The position numbers and the translations under genes were made by a program. A DNA stretch of 22,710 nt from Candidatus Gastranaerophilales bacterium (GTDB taxonomy: Bacteria > Cyanobacteriota > Vampirovibrionia > Gastranaerophilales > Gastranaerophilaceae): positions 1 to 22,710 of the forward strand of contig UNSK01000033.1 in NCBI GenBank assembly GCA_900552525.1, read 5' to 3'. Of the stretch, positions 7,220-13,805 are shown piece by piece (position 1 is the first letter of the stretch; every line of letters starts with the position of its first letter). The notes below the pieces were generated by a model. That model made no database searches, had not been told where the DNA came from, and was given only the letters and a program-made list of their open reading frames with translations.

Positions 7220-7690
7220 ATGAACATTTTACCATTAAATACATATAAATACCAAACTCCGGTATTTGGTGCAAAAAAATCTAAAAAGGAAGAAATCGGC
7301 CCGAAAAAACTTAACTTTACGCAGTCAGAAGAAGAATTTAATGAATTCTTAGTTAAGCTTCGCCGGCTTGAAAGTGATATAAGAGTTCAAAAACAAAATC
7401 TGAAACTTTTTTATTCAGCGCAAGATAGTTATGACTATCATGAGTTATTGAAACAAAGGCAGCTGGTTCTCGCTAAATTAAAACGTATTGCCAAAAAATA
7501 CGATACAGATTATCTGGTTTTACAGCGTAATGTACTGGTGAAAAAAGAATACAATAGATATGCCCCTAAGATTATAAGAGCAAGTTCTGTAAAAGAATTG
7601 GCAGAACTAAAGGAGTTGATTTCTACTTCTTTTCTCTATAAAGCTGCTGAAAACTTATTGATGAATCTGATAGATAAAAAGAAATTTTAA
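7220..7690 (+). CDS. hypothetical helical protein with a short FGAK-type N-terminal tag
   Basis: A 156-residue, strongly basic protein with no signal peptide or membrane span. The first 20 residues (MNILPLNTYKYQTPVFGAKK) look unstructured and contain a PVFGAK tag. From memory, many small Gastranaerophilales proteins begin with a similar F-x-G segment after 10-20 polar residues; I am not certain of this. Residues about 33-110 are predicted by eye to be long charged helices, possibly coiled coil (FNEFLVKLRRLESDIRVQKQ, LLKQRQLVLAKLKRIAKKYD). No Shine-Dalgarno is seen. It is divergent from speB with 60 bp between the starts and ends just before a bidirectional terminator. Function unknown. Confidence 0.72.
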   Translation: MNILPLNTYKYQTPVFGAKKSKKEEIGPKKLNFTQSEEEFNEFLVKLRRLESDIRVQKQNLKLFYSAQDSYDYHELLKQRQLVLAKLKRIAKKYDTDYLVLQRNVLVKKEYNRYAPKIIRASSVKELAELKELISTSFLYKAAENLLMNLIDKKKF

Positions 7691-7695
7691 TATAA

Positions 7696-7732
7696 AAAAC
7701 AGGATGTGTTAAGCACATCCTGTTTGATTTTG
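7696..7732. terminator. bidirectional intrinsic terminator
   Basis: A perfect 12-bp stem, AAACAGGATGTG (7697-7708) and CACATCCTGTTT (7714-7725), with a 5-nt loop. On the minus strand it runs into TTTTTTAT and ends pfp; on the plus strand it is followed by GATTTTG and ends the 7220 gene. Confidence 0.85.
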
Positions 7733-7746
7733 AATTTATGAAATGC

Positions 7747-9426
7747 CTATACTCTAGCGAGTTTAGCTTCACTTTCAAGCTGCAATGTTACTGTTGTAAT
7801 ATCACATACAGATGAAGGACCGAAGTATTGGATTGCACCAGGGAATAGGTATCTGTCATTCATAGCCCAGTCTTCTCTGTTTTCTTCCAATTTTTTGAAA
7901 ACAGGCCCGTCAAGTTCAACTAATGCTTTTTTGATAACAGGTTTCATTTCACCGTGCCGTCTTTCCATGTTCATCATCATTGTAAGAGGAACACCGCCTG
8001 CAATCCAATCATTAGCAGGTTCTGTAAGGTTTCTTACTGAAGACAAATACCCTGTTAAGCCGAAGTTAATCAAAGCAAATGCATTGAAACCAAGTGAATA
8101 GCAATAGTCAGCATCAAAGTTAGAAGGGAATGCACATCTGCCTTCATAACCGAAGAAGTGTGATTGTGTTGAGAATTTACCAGAATACTTTCCTTCTTTC
8201 TTTAAGCCTGCTAATTTTTCTTCAATCATAGAAATTAAGAGTTTTTCAGTTTCAATTTTTGATACCTGAACGTTACCGTGAGGATCTCTATCCATTAATA
8301 ATTGTGATTTAATAAGTGAAGGTAAAGATTTGAATACACTTGAATTTTCGCTTGATAGAGAATTTTCAATTATTGAAATCTTTTCAGCATCTGTACCATT
8401 TGAATATTTAGAATCCTTTTCAAGTGACGGCATAATATCATTTAAGTTTGCAATCATTGTTTTTAATTCTGGTACAAATTCAATTAAACCTTCAGGAATA
8501 ACAGCAATACCAAAGTTTTTGCCGTTTTCAGAACGTCTTACGATAATATCTGTCATGTAATTGATGATAGAAGAAAGTGACATTTTCTTCTGTTCAACTT
8601 CTTCAGAAATCAAAGTAATGTTCGGCTGAGTTTGAAGAGCTGCTTCTAATGCAACGTGAGAAGCACTTCTGCCCATAATTTTAACGAAGTGCCAGTATTT
8701 TTTTGCAGAGTTTGCATCTCTTTCGATGTTTCCGATTAATTCCCCGTAAGTTTTAGTAGCTGTATCAAACCCGAAAGAGATTTCGATTTGTTCGTTCTTC
8801 AAGTCGCCGTCAATAGTTTTAGGGCATCCGATAACCTGAATGCCGGCATTATGTGCAACAAACCATTCAGCAAGAAGTGCAGCATTTGTGTTAGAATCAT
8901 CGCCACCGATAATTACTACAGCAGAAATGTTAAGTTTTTTGCAAACTTCCCAGGCTGATTGGAACTGTTCTTCTGTTTCCAATTTAGTTCTGCCGGAACC
9001 GATGATATCAAAGCCGCCGGTGTTTCTATAATCGTTAATAAACTCATCATTGAATTCAACGTATTTGCCTTCAATAATACCGCTAGGGCCGCCTAAGAAA
9101 CCGTAAAGATTATTTTTAGAGTTAGCTTGTTTTAAAGCATCATATAAACCGGCAATAACGTTATGTCCGCCAGGAGCTTGGCCCCCTGAAAGGATAACAC
9201 CAACATTTCTAACTTCACTGGCTACAGATTCTGTAGAAGTTTGGAATGTTACGGTTGGTTTGCCGTAAGTGTTCTTGAATAAAGCTTTAATTTCTTCTTG
9301 ATTTGCAACTGACTGAGTTGCAGAGCCTTCTTGAGAAATAAGATGATTAATACCATTTGCCAGTGAAGCAGGAAGCTTTGGCTGGTATTTTAATCTTTCG
9401 ATTTGTAATGGTGATAAATTTGTCAT
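7747..9426 (-). CDS. pfp: pyrophosphate-dependent phosphofructokinase
   Basis: Start placed at 9426 (559 residues): AAAGGAAA precedes this ATG, and the -10 TATAAT (minus strand, 9459-9454) lies inside the longer frame. The enzyme interconverts fructose 6-phosphate and fructose 1,6-bisphosphate with PPi. Motifs: GGQAPGGHN (81-89) for phosphate binding; [10 protein letters not shown] (174-183), where the second Asp replaces the Gly used by ATP enzymes and marks PPi specificity; CPKTIDGDL (201-209) with the catalytic TIDxD; and [11 protein letters not shown] (251-261). The length of about 550 places it in the long plant/spirochete-type clade. It makes glycolysis reversible and saves ATP, fitting a fermenter that also has pckA. 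It follows the ZIP gene by 42 bp but probably has its own promoter. Confidence 0.94.
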   Translation of the reverse strand: MTNLSPLQIERLKYQPKLPASLANGINHLISQEGSATQSVANQEEIKALFKNTYGKPTVTFQTSTESVASEVRNVGVILSGGQAPGGHNVIAGLYDALKQANSKNNLYGFLGGPSGIIEGKYVEFNDEFINDYRNTGGFDIIGSGRTKLETEEQFQSAWEVCKKLNISAVVIIGGDDSNTNAALLAEWFVAHNAGIQVIGCPKTIDGDLKNEQIEISFGFDTATKTYGELIGNIERDANSAKKYWHFVKIMGRSASHVALEAALQTQPNITLISEEVEQKKMSLSSIINYMTDIIVRRSENGKNFGIAVIPEGLIEFVPELKTMIANLNDIMPSLEKDSKYSNGTDAEKISIIENSLSSENSSVFKSLPSLIKSQLLMDRDPHGNVQVSKIETEKLLISMIEEKLAGLKKEGKYSGKFSTQSHFFGYEGRCAFPSNFDADYCYSLGFNAFALINFGLTGYLSSVRNLTEPANDWIAGGVPLTMMMNMERRHGEMKPVIKKALVELDGPVFKKLEENREDWAMNDRYLFPGAIQYFGPSSVCDITTVTLQLESEAKLARV

Positions 9427-9453
9427 AAAAAGTTTCCTTTCTTCTTTGATAAA

Positions 9454-9459
9454 ATTATA
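9454..9459 (-). promoter_or_regulatory. -10 box of pfp
   Basis: TATAAT on the minus strand, 27 bp before the pfp start at 9426; a partial -35 (TTAACG) lies 17 bp further upstream, in the last codons of the ZIP gene. Confidence 0.45.
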
Positions 9460-9468
9460 CATTAAAAA

Positions 9469-10266
9469 CTAGTATCCGTTAAGTAGCAGCAAACTTGCCC
9501 AAATAACAATTACCCCGGACATTATACCTGTAATAGCGTAATGCCAGTCACCGTATTCGTGTGATAGTGGAAGAAGGGTATCAAAAGATATATAAATCAT
9601 GATTCCGACAACTGCAGCCATGAAGAAGCCGACAAATACTTGCGGCAGAAACCAGTGCAGCAGTGCAAGTCCAATGAGAGCTCCAATAGGTTCTGTCATT
9701 CCGGTCCAGAAAGAGTACCATATAGCCATGCGTTTTTTGCCTGTTGCGTGATAAATAGGCAAAGCTACAGCAATACCTTCCGGAATATTATGCAGTGCAA
9801 TAGCAAGCGCTACAGAAATTCCAATTGTAATATCCTGAGAAGAAACCAGAAATGTACCTAAACCTTCCGGAAAATTGTGTACAGCAATGGCGATTGCAGT
9901 GAGTAAACCTGCTCTTTTTATTCTATGTGTTTTTTTGCAGTTTTCGGATTTTTCATTCAATAAATCTTCTTCTACGTGATCAGGTATAAAAGTGTCGATA
10001 AGTTTTGATATTATGACTCCTGCAATAAATCCCCAGAACATAATCCAGTGATAACTTACGGGATAGTATGTTTTTAAAAGCCCTTCTGCAGTTGATAGTA
10101 TTTCAGTAAACGATACAAAAATCATAACTCCAGCTGAAAAACCAAGTCCTAGCGAAAGGATTTTTAAATTATTTTTATTAACAAGAAAAGTTATAACCCC
10201 GCCAATTACAGTTGCAAATCCGGCAAGTACAGTCATTAATAGAGGTAATTTCCAATTTTCAAGCAT
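9469..10266 (-). CDS. zupT: ZIP-family metal transporter, ZupT-like
   Basis: A 265-residue inner-membrane protein with about eight spans. The two ZIP signature helices are present: AIAVHNFPEGLGTF (TM4) and ALAIALHNIPEGIAVALPIYHATGKK (TM5), whose His and Glu residues form the binuclear metal site. A loop rich in charged residues (DHVEEDLLNEKSENCKKTHR) separates TM3 and TM4. Length is as in ZupT (about 257). Known ZupT proteins import Zn and other divalent ions; the ion here is not decided. AAGGAG lies 7 nt before the ATG. A minus-strand terminator stands about 33 bp upstream of the start, so the promoter is either in that short gap (an extended -10, TGCTAAAAT) or upstream with attenuation. Confidence 0.9.
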   Translation of the reverse strand: MLENWKLPLLMTVLAGFATVIGGVITFLVNKNNLKILSLGLGFSAGVMIFVSFTEILSTAEGLLKTYYPVSYHWIMFWGFIAGVIISKLIDTFIPDHVEEDLLNEKSENCKKTHRIKRAGLLTAIAIAVHNFPEGLGTFLVSSQDITIGISVALAIALHNIPEGIAVALPIYHATGKKRMAIWYSFWTGMTEPIGALIGLALLHWFLPQVFVGFFMAAVVGIMIYISFDTLLPLSHEYGDWHYAITGIMSGVIVIWASLLLLNGY

Positions 10267-10298
10267 AATATGCTCCTTATTTAAATCAATTTTAGCAT

Positions 10299-10328
10299 AA
10301 AAAAAAGAAAAAGCCTCAAAAGAGGCTT
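10299..10328 (-). terminator. orphan minus-strand terminator ahead of the ZIP gene
   Basis: Minus strand: AAGCCTC, loop TTTT, GAGGCTT, then a long T-run (TTTCTTTTTTTT). It has no T-run in the plus direction. The nearest minus-strand gene upstream (GNAT, ends 10645) has its own terminator, so what ends here is unclear. Confidence 0.7.
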
Positions 10329-10459
10329 GGAATTAAGAATAGCTGGAAGTATGAAAAAGATTTAATGATTATATTAAACCAAATTGACAATATAATAACT
10401 ATTACCTGTGTGTTTATAATCGATATTCTCCACCGGGGTAAATTTTTTGAAAAATATGC
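10329..10459. other. AT-rich gap with no gene seen
   Basis: This lies between the orphan terminator and the tRNA promoter. No ORF worth calling. A minus-strand TATAAT at 10373-10368 could start a transcript of about 60 nt that ends at the orphan terminator. A plus-strand TTGACA at 10384 has no -10 at the right distance. Confidence 0.3.
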
Positions 10460-10488
10460 TTGCAATTTTTTTTTTAGCAGGTTATATT
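10460..10488 (+). promoter_or_regulatory. promoter of tRNA-Asp
   Basis: TTGCAA (10460-10465), a 17-bp spacer containing a run of ten T, and TATATT (10483-10488). The expected start is at about 10495, 12 nt before the mature tRNA. Confidence 0.6.
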
Positions 10489-10506
10489 ATAAACACAGCT
10501 TGATAC

Positions 10507-10584
10507 GGGAGCGTAGCTCAGTCTGGTTAGAGCGCATGCCTGTCACGCATGAGGTCGCGAGTTCGAGCCTCGTCGTTCCCGCCA
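10507..10584 (+). tRNA. tRNA-Asp (anticodon GTC)
   Basis: Full cloverleaf. Acceptor GGGAGCG (10507-10513) pairs with CGTTCCC with one G-T pair; D arm GCTC...GAGC; anticodon stem CATGC/GCATG with loop CTGTCAC, so the anticodon is GTC; T arm with GTTCGAG. Discriminator G and an encoded CCA end it at 10584. It stands alone with its own promoter and terminator. Confidence 0.97.
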
Positions 10585-10588
10585 TTAA

Positions 10589-10616
10589 AAAACACTTCCT
10601 GAGAAGTGTTTTTTTG
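10589..10616. terminator. bidirectional terminator of tRNA-Asp and the GNAT gene
   Basis: AACACTTC (10591-10598), loop CTGA, GAAGTGTT (10603-10610), extended by A-T pairs and followed by T7 on the plus strand. On the minus strand the same hairpin runs into six T, serving the gene that ends at 10645. Confidence 0.85.
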
Positions 10617-10644
10617 TGTGTTGTTAAAAATAATCTATACAAAA

Positions 10645-11091
10645 CTATAAAATTTTCTTTAAATAAATCATATCTATGAGTTGCTTCCCATTTTCATAGA
10701 TTGGATGCGAGTAATTATCAATAAAAAAATTTTTTAGTCGATGGATTTCTTGAAAACCACGTTTTTTATAAAATTTTAGTGTCTTGTTATTCTCGCCGGT
10801 TCCAAGAATCAGGTATTTAAACTCCGTTTTATATTTATTACACACAAAATCAATCAATGTTGATGCATACCCTCTATTTTGGTATTCTGGATAAGTTGAA
10901 AGATTTTTTATTTCGGCCGTTTCATTATCTACCTTTATAATCGCACACACTGAAGTTAATGTACTATTCACATATAAAGCAAAAATAGTTGACTGGTTTA
11001 TATATTTATTAATCATATTTTCATCTTCATCCCCGATTAATAAAATATCCATAAAATCAGCTTTATTTTTGATTATTTCTTTAATTTGCAT
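10645..11091 (-). CDS. GNAT-family N-acetyltransferase
   Basis: A 148-residue single-domain protein. The acetyl-CoA motif A is clear: NLSTYPEYQNRGYASTLIDFVCNKY (about residues 69-93; Q-x-x-G-x-A). It is followed by the YLILGTGENNKTLKFYKKRGFQEIHRLKNFF segment with the typical N-xxxxx-FYKKxGF motif B. The acceptor substrate is not predictable. No Shine-Dalgarno is seen; a TTGCAG-17-TATATT promoter ends 6 nt before the ATG, so the mRNA may be leaderless. The protein is rich in Lys, Asn and Ile, like other small genes here. Confidence 0.87.
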   Translation of the reverse strand: MQIKEIIKNKADFMDILLIGDEDENMINKYINQSTIFALYVNSTLTSVCAIIKVDNETAEIKNLSTYPEYQNRGYASTLIDFVCNKYKTEFKYLILGTGENNKTLKFYKKRGFQEIHRLKNFFIDNYSHPIYENGKQLIDMIYLKKIL

Positions 11092-11097
11092 AGATTA

Positions 11098-11126
11098 AAT
11101 ATACCATAATACAAAGCTGCCTGCAA
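11098..11126 (-). promoter_or_regulatory. promoter of the GNAT gene, start codon at the expected transcript start
   Basis: Minus strand: TTGCAG (11126-11121), 17-bp spacer, TATATT (11103-11098), then 6 nt to the ATG at 11091. Confidence 0.45.
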
Positions 11127-11167
11127 AATCTTTTATGAAAGCTGTTTTAGCGGCATTATAAAATTCA

Positions 11168-11196
11168 TTGCAATAATTTTTTATCTCATTTATCAT
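11168..11196 (+). promoter_or_regulatory. promoter of the 11205 gene, start codon at the expected transcript start
   Basis: TTGCAA (11168-11173), 17-bp spacer, TATCAT (11191-11196, 5 of 6 to consensus), then 8 nt to the ATG at 11205. No Shine-Dalgarno is present. Confidence 0.5.
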
Positions 11197-11204
11197 ATAT
11201 ACTT

Positions 11205-11843
11205 ATGGCAACAAATTTTGAGTTTTTAAAAAAAATAGATAAAAATTTATACACGATAATTAACGAAGCAGAGATGCTGTACAGAGATGAATATTTCGAA
11301 CAATGTATGGTTCAGACAAGGCGTTTCGGTGAACATATATGCAGGAATGTTCTTGGCAGCAGGTGCAGGACAGAACGAACTTTTGACGACATGCTTGCTA
11401 CGCTTAAAGATAACGTGACAGGTGAGGAGCAGGAAAAGGAATTTATAGACGATCTTTATTTTTTAAAGAAACATGGTAATAATTCTGCTCATTCTGTTAA
11501 AGTACATAAAGATGGTATTGAGGCACTAGAATGCTTGCAGAGAGCTTTTGAGGTTGCAATTAATTATTGTGTATATTCTAACGGTGCTGGTTCCAGGCTT
11601 TTGAAACTTAGATATGATACAGAACTTCTGGTAACAGGTGTAAAATCTAAAAAATCCCTTTCAGACAGATACCTTGAAGAAAAGTCAAAATCTAAGCCAA
11701 AAAGTGAACACAAGCAAAAATTTCAATCGTACAAAATGGCTACAAAGAAAGATAAAAGCGGAGTATCATTATTCTGGAAATTTGTCGGGGTTTGTTCTTT
11801 TATTTCTGCAGTAATGCTTTTATTGATGGCGTTGATTTCGTAG
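11205..11843 (+). CDS. DUF4145-like protein with C-terminal membrane anchor
   Basis: A 212-residue protein. The N-terminal domain (about 1-125) is all-helical and fits the DUF4145 pattern, with RRFGEHICRNVLG and DLYFLKKHGNNSAHS (compare the usual L-x-x-x-GN-x-AAH motif). DUF4145 is often found fused to HsdR-type nucleases or in small defence-associated proteins. Here it is joined instead to a Lys/Ser-rich linker (about 150-185) and one C-terminal span (about 189-211). The domain therefore faces the cytoplasm with its tail in the membrane. Its 3' end overlaps the convergent gene by 24 nt. No restriction genes are nearby. Function unknown. Confidence 0.72.
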   Translation: MATNFEFLKKIDKNLYTIINEAEMLYRDEYFEQCMVQTRRFGEHICRNVLGSRCRTERTFDDMLATLKDNVTGEEQEKEFIDDLYFLKKHGNNSAHSVKVHKDGIEALECLQRAFEVAINYCVYSNGAGSRLLKLRYDTELLVTGVKSKKSLSDRYLEEKSKSKPKSEHKQKFQSYKMATKKDKSGVSLFWKFVGVCSFISAVMLLLMALIS

Positions 11844-12632
11844 AGCCTGTCTTTCAATGTATATTAATTCTTTAAGTCTTTGATTTGTATACTTTAGTTT
11901 AGCTTTAAATTTGCAGTTTGTATTCAAAAATAACTTTAGAATAAGTGCGTCGAGGAATTTGTAATCTTTCATCAAACATTTAATTTCTTCTTTGTACGCA
12001 TTGATTTCTGTTTGAAGTGCATTTCGTATATTTTGCAGTCCGTCTATTAAAACATCATTCGGAATATGTTTGAAGATTAGAGCTGCGTTGTTTTTTAAAT
12101 TTTTCATTTTTACTGGTTTACTTAAATCCGTAAGAAAGAGTTCGTGTAACTTTTCGTAATCTTCTTTAGATTGTTCATGGTTGATAGATTTTCCGCATCT
12201 TATCAAACTATATTTTGGATTATACAAGTGGTCAAAAAAATGCCTTGCTTCGTGGAGAGCAGTATACTTGTTCCGAATATTATTTTTTGTACCATCAAGC
12301 GGCAAGAGAAATTTATATCCGGTATGATTTAGATTTAGCTCTCCATTTTCTCCTGGAACAACTTTTATGGAGCATCCATGGCTTCCTGCAAATTTTTGAT
12401 TTTCTTCGTTTAGAATTACGTAATTAATTTTATTTGGATAGAGCTGTTTATCTAATGTTTCGCGTAAAATATCAACAGAACAGTATTTACCATTCCAATA
12501 ATGATTAATTTCTTTATAAAAGTTTTTGAACTGTTTTTCAGCCATAATTTTCCGGCTTTTTACAGAACCCTTCACTATGCTGAAAGGCAGACGGGCTTCA
12601 GGTAGAAATTTTTCATGTAATACGATTTGCAT
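11820..12632 (-). CDS. uncharacterised protein with HExxHxxxH motif, coupled to wecB
   Basis: A 270-residue soluble protein with no signal peptide or clear membrane span. The notable segment is YTALHEARHFFDHLYNPK: His127, Glu128, His131 and His135 form HExxHxxxH, which is consistent with a zinc-dependent hydrolase. HEQSKEDYEKLHE further on could supply another ligand. The rest does not match a family I recognise; the C-terminal third (about 195-270) is Lys-rich and helical. Its ATG directly follows the wecB stop with no gap and no Shine-Dalgarno, so it is likely translated by coupling to wecB. Its 3' end overlaps the 11205 gene by 24 nt. A metallopeptidase role is inference from one motif. 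Confidence 0.72.
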   Translation of the reverse strand: MQIVLHEKFLPEARLPFSIVKGSVKSRKIMAEKQFKNFYKEINHYWNGKYCSVDILRETLDKQLYPNKINYVILNEENQKFAGSHGCSIKVVPGENGELNLNHTGYKFLLPLDGTKNNIRNKYTALHEARHFFDHLYNPKYSLIRCGKSINHEQSKEDYEKLHELFLTDLSKPVKMKNLKNNAALIFKHIPNDVLIDGLQNIRNALQTEINAYKEEIKCLMKDYKFLDALILKLFLNTNCKFKAKLKYTNQRLKELIYIERQALRNQRHQ

Positions 12633-13745
12633 TTATAAAGATTTTCTGATAATAGTTTCAATTTGTTTTGAGGCCGTTCCGTCACCGTATGGATTTTGGG
12701 CTTTGAGTCTTGTTTCTGCTTTAGAAGATGTGAGAATTTTTTCACTTTCTTTAAGAATTTTGTCATAATCTGCGCCTACAAGCTTTGACACTCCAGCCTC
12801 AATTCCTTCTTTTCTTTCGGTTTCGTATCTCATAACAAGAGTAGGGCAGGCAAAAGACGGAGCTTCTTCCTGTATTCCTCCGGAATCAGTGAGTATTAAC
12901 TTTGCATGCTTTTGCAAATATACAAGGTTTGGATAATCTAATGGCGGAAGCAGATGAATGTTAGCAAATGCTTCTAATCTATCATATATTTTATTTCTGA
13001 CATTCGGATTTGGATGAACCGGAATTACAAAAGTATGGTCAGTATATTTTTTTGCCAGAAAAGATATTGCATCAATAATTCTGTCAATTCTTTCTCCATG
13101 GTTTTCGCGTCTGTGTGCTGTAATTAAGACTAATTTGTCATCAATCTGTATATTTTTATCTTCGAAGAAATTTTTTGAATTTTCGATTACGTCTTTTGAC
13201 AGGCAGAAAAGTGCGTCAATTACAGTGTTTCCGACAATGTGAATTTTATTGGTATCAATACCTTCTTTTAACAAAGCCTCTTTATTTACTCCCGTTGGTG
13301 CAAAATGAAGTTCTGCAACTCTTGATGTCATCTGGCGCATAACTTCTTCGGGGAATGGCTCATAAATATCATAGGAACGAAGCCCCGCTTCTACATGATA
13401 AACAGGAATTTTATGGTAAAAGCTGGTAAGAGCTCCGCACAGTACAGTCATTGTATCGCCTTGAACAATTGTTGCGTCAATTTTATTTTCAGAAAAAACT
13501 TTATCAAGGCTTGTCAAAATTCTAGCCTGAACGGACGAGAGCGACTGATTTTCTCTCATACAATCAAGGTTAATATCAGCTTTAAGACCGAAATATGCAA
13601 GAGTCTGGTTTGATAACTCTTTTTGCTGTTCAGTGTTGCATATAATAACATTGTAATCCTCTGGATACTTTTTTAGTTCAAGTATCACAGGTGCAAGCTT
13701 AATAATTTCCGGACGGGTTCCAAAGATAAAAATAATATTTTTCAT
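12633..13745 (-). CDS. wecB: UDP-N-acetylglucosamine 2-epimerase (non-hydrolysing)
   Basis: A 370-residue cytosolic enzyme that makes UDP-N-acetylmannosamine from UDP-GlcNAc for surface polysaccharide. Family motifs run in order: FGTRPEIIKLAPVI at the N terminus, QGDTMTVLCGA (catalytic Asp), YHVEAGLRSYD and PFPEEVMRQM (catalytic Glu residues), ITAHRRENHGERI (catalytic His), and TDSGGIQEEAPSFACPTLVMR for UDP binding. The length is the family norm. No dehydrogenase (wecC) follows; the HExxHxxxH gene follows directly. A minus-strand TATAAT (13758-13753) lies 7 nt before the ATG, with no Shine-Dalgarno, suggesting a leaderless transcript. Confidence 0.95.
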   Translation of the reverse strand: MKNIIFIFGTRPEIIKLAPVILELKKYPEDYNVIICNTEQQKELSNQTLAYFGLKADINLDCMRENQSLSSVQARILTSLDKVFSENKIDATIVQGDTMTVLCGALTSFYHKIPVYHVEAGLRSYDIYEPFPEEVMRQMTSRVAELHFAPTGVNKEALLKEGIDTNKIHIVGNTVIDALFCLSKDVIENSKNFFEDKNIQIDDKLVLITAHRRENHGERIDRIIDAISFLAKKYTDHTFVIPVHPNPNVRNKIYDRLEAFANIHLLPPLDYPNLVYLQKHAKLILTDSGGIQEEAPSFACPTLVMRYETERKEGIEAGVSKLVGADYDKILKESEKILTSSKAETRLKAQNPYGDGTASKQIETIIRKSL

Positions 13746-13752
13746 ATATTTA

Positions 13753-13783
13753 ATTATACAATAAAAGATTTTTTTGTTATAAT
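13753..13783. promoter_or_regulatory. overlapping divergent promoters of wecB and the GltD-like gene
   Basis: Minus-strand TATAAT (13758-13753) serves wecB; plus-strand TATAAT (13778-13783) serves the 13806 gene, with TATACA at 13755-13760 as its -35 at 17 bp. Each -10 lies in or next to the -35 region of the other, so the two polymerases cannot bind at once. Confidence 0.5.
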
Positions 13784-13805
13784 AAAGTTGAAGGAGAGTT
13801 AGTCT

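Noticed and set aside
9427..9462. Longer PFP N terminus (12 extra residues)
   Set aside because: The ribosome site AAAGGAAA and TATAAT lie inside it; the start at 9426 fits better.
10365..10679. 104-codon plus-strand ORF
   Set aside because: It runs through the tRNA-Asp gene, its promoter and its terminator; not a real gene.
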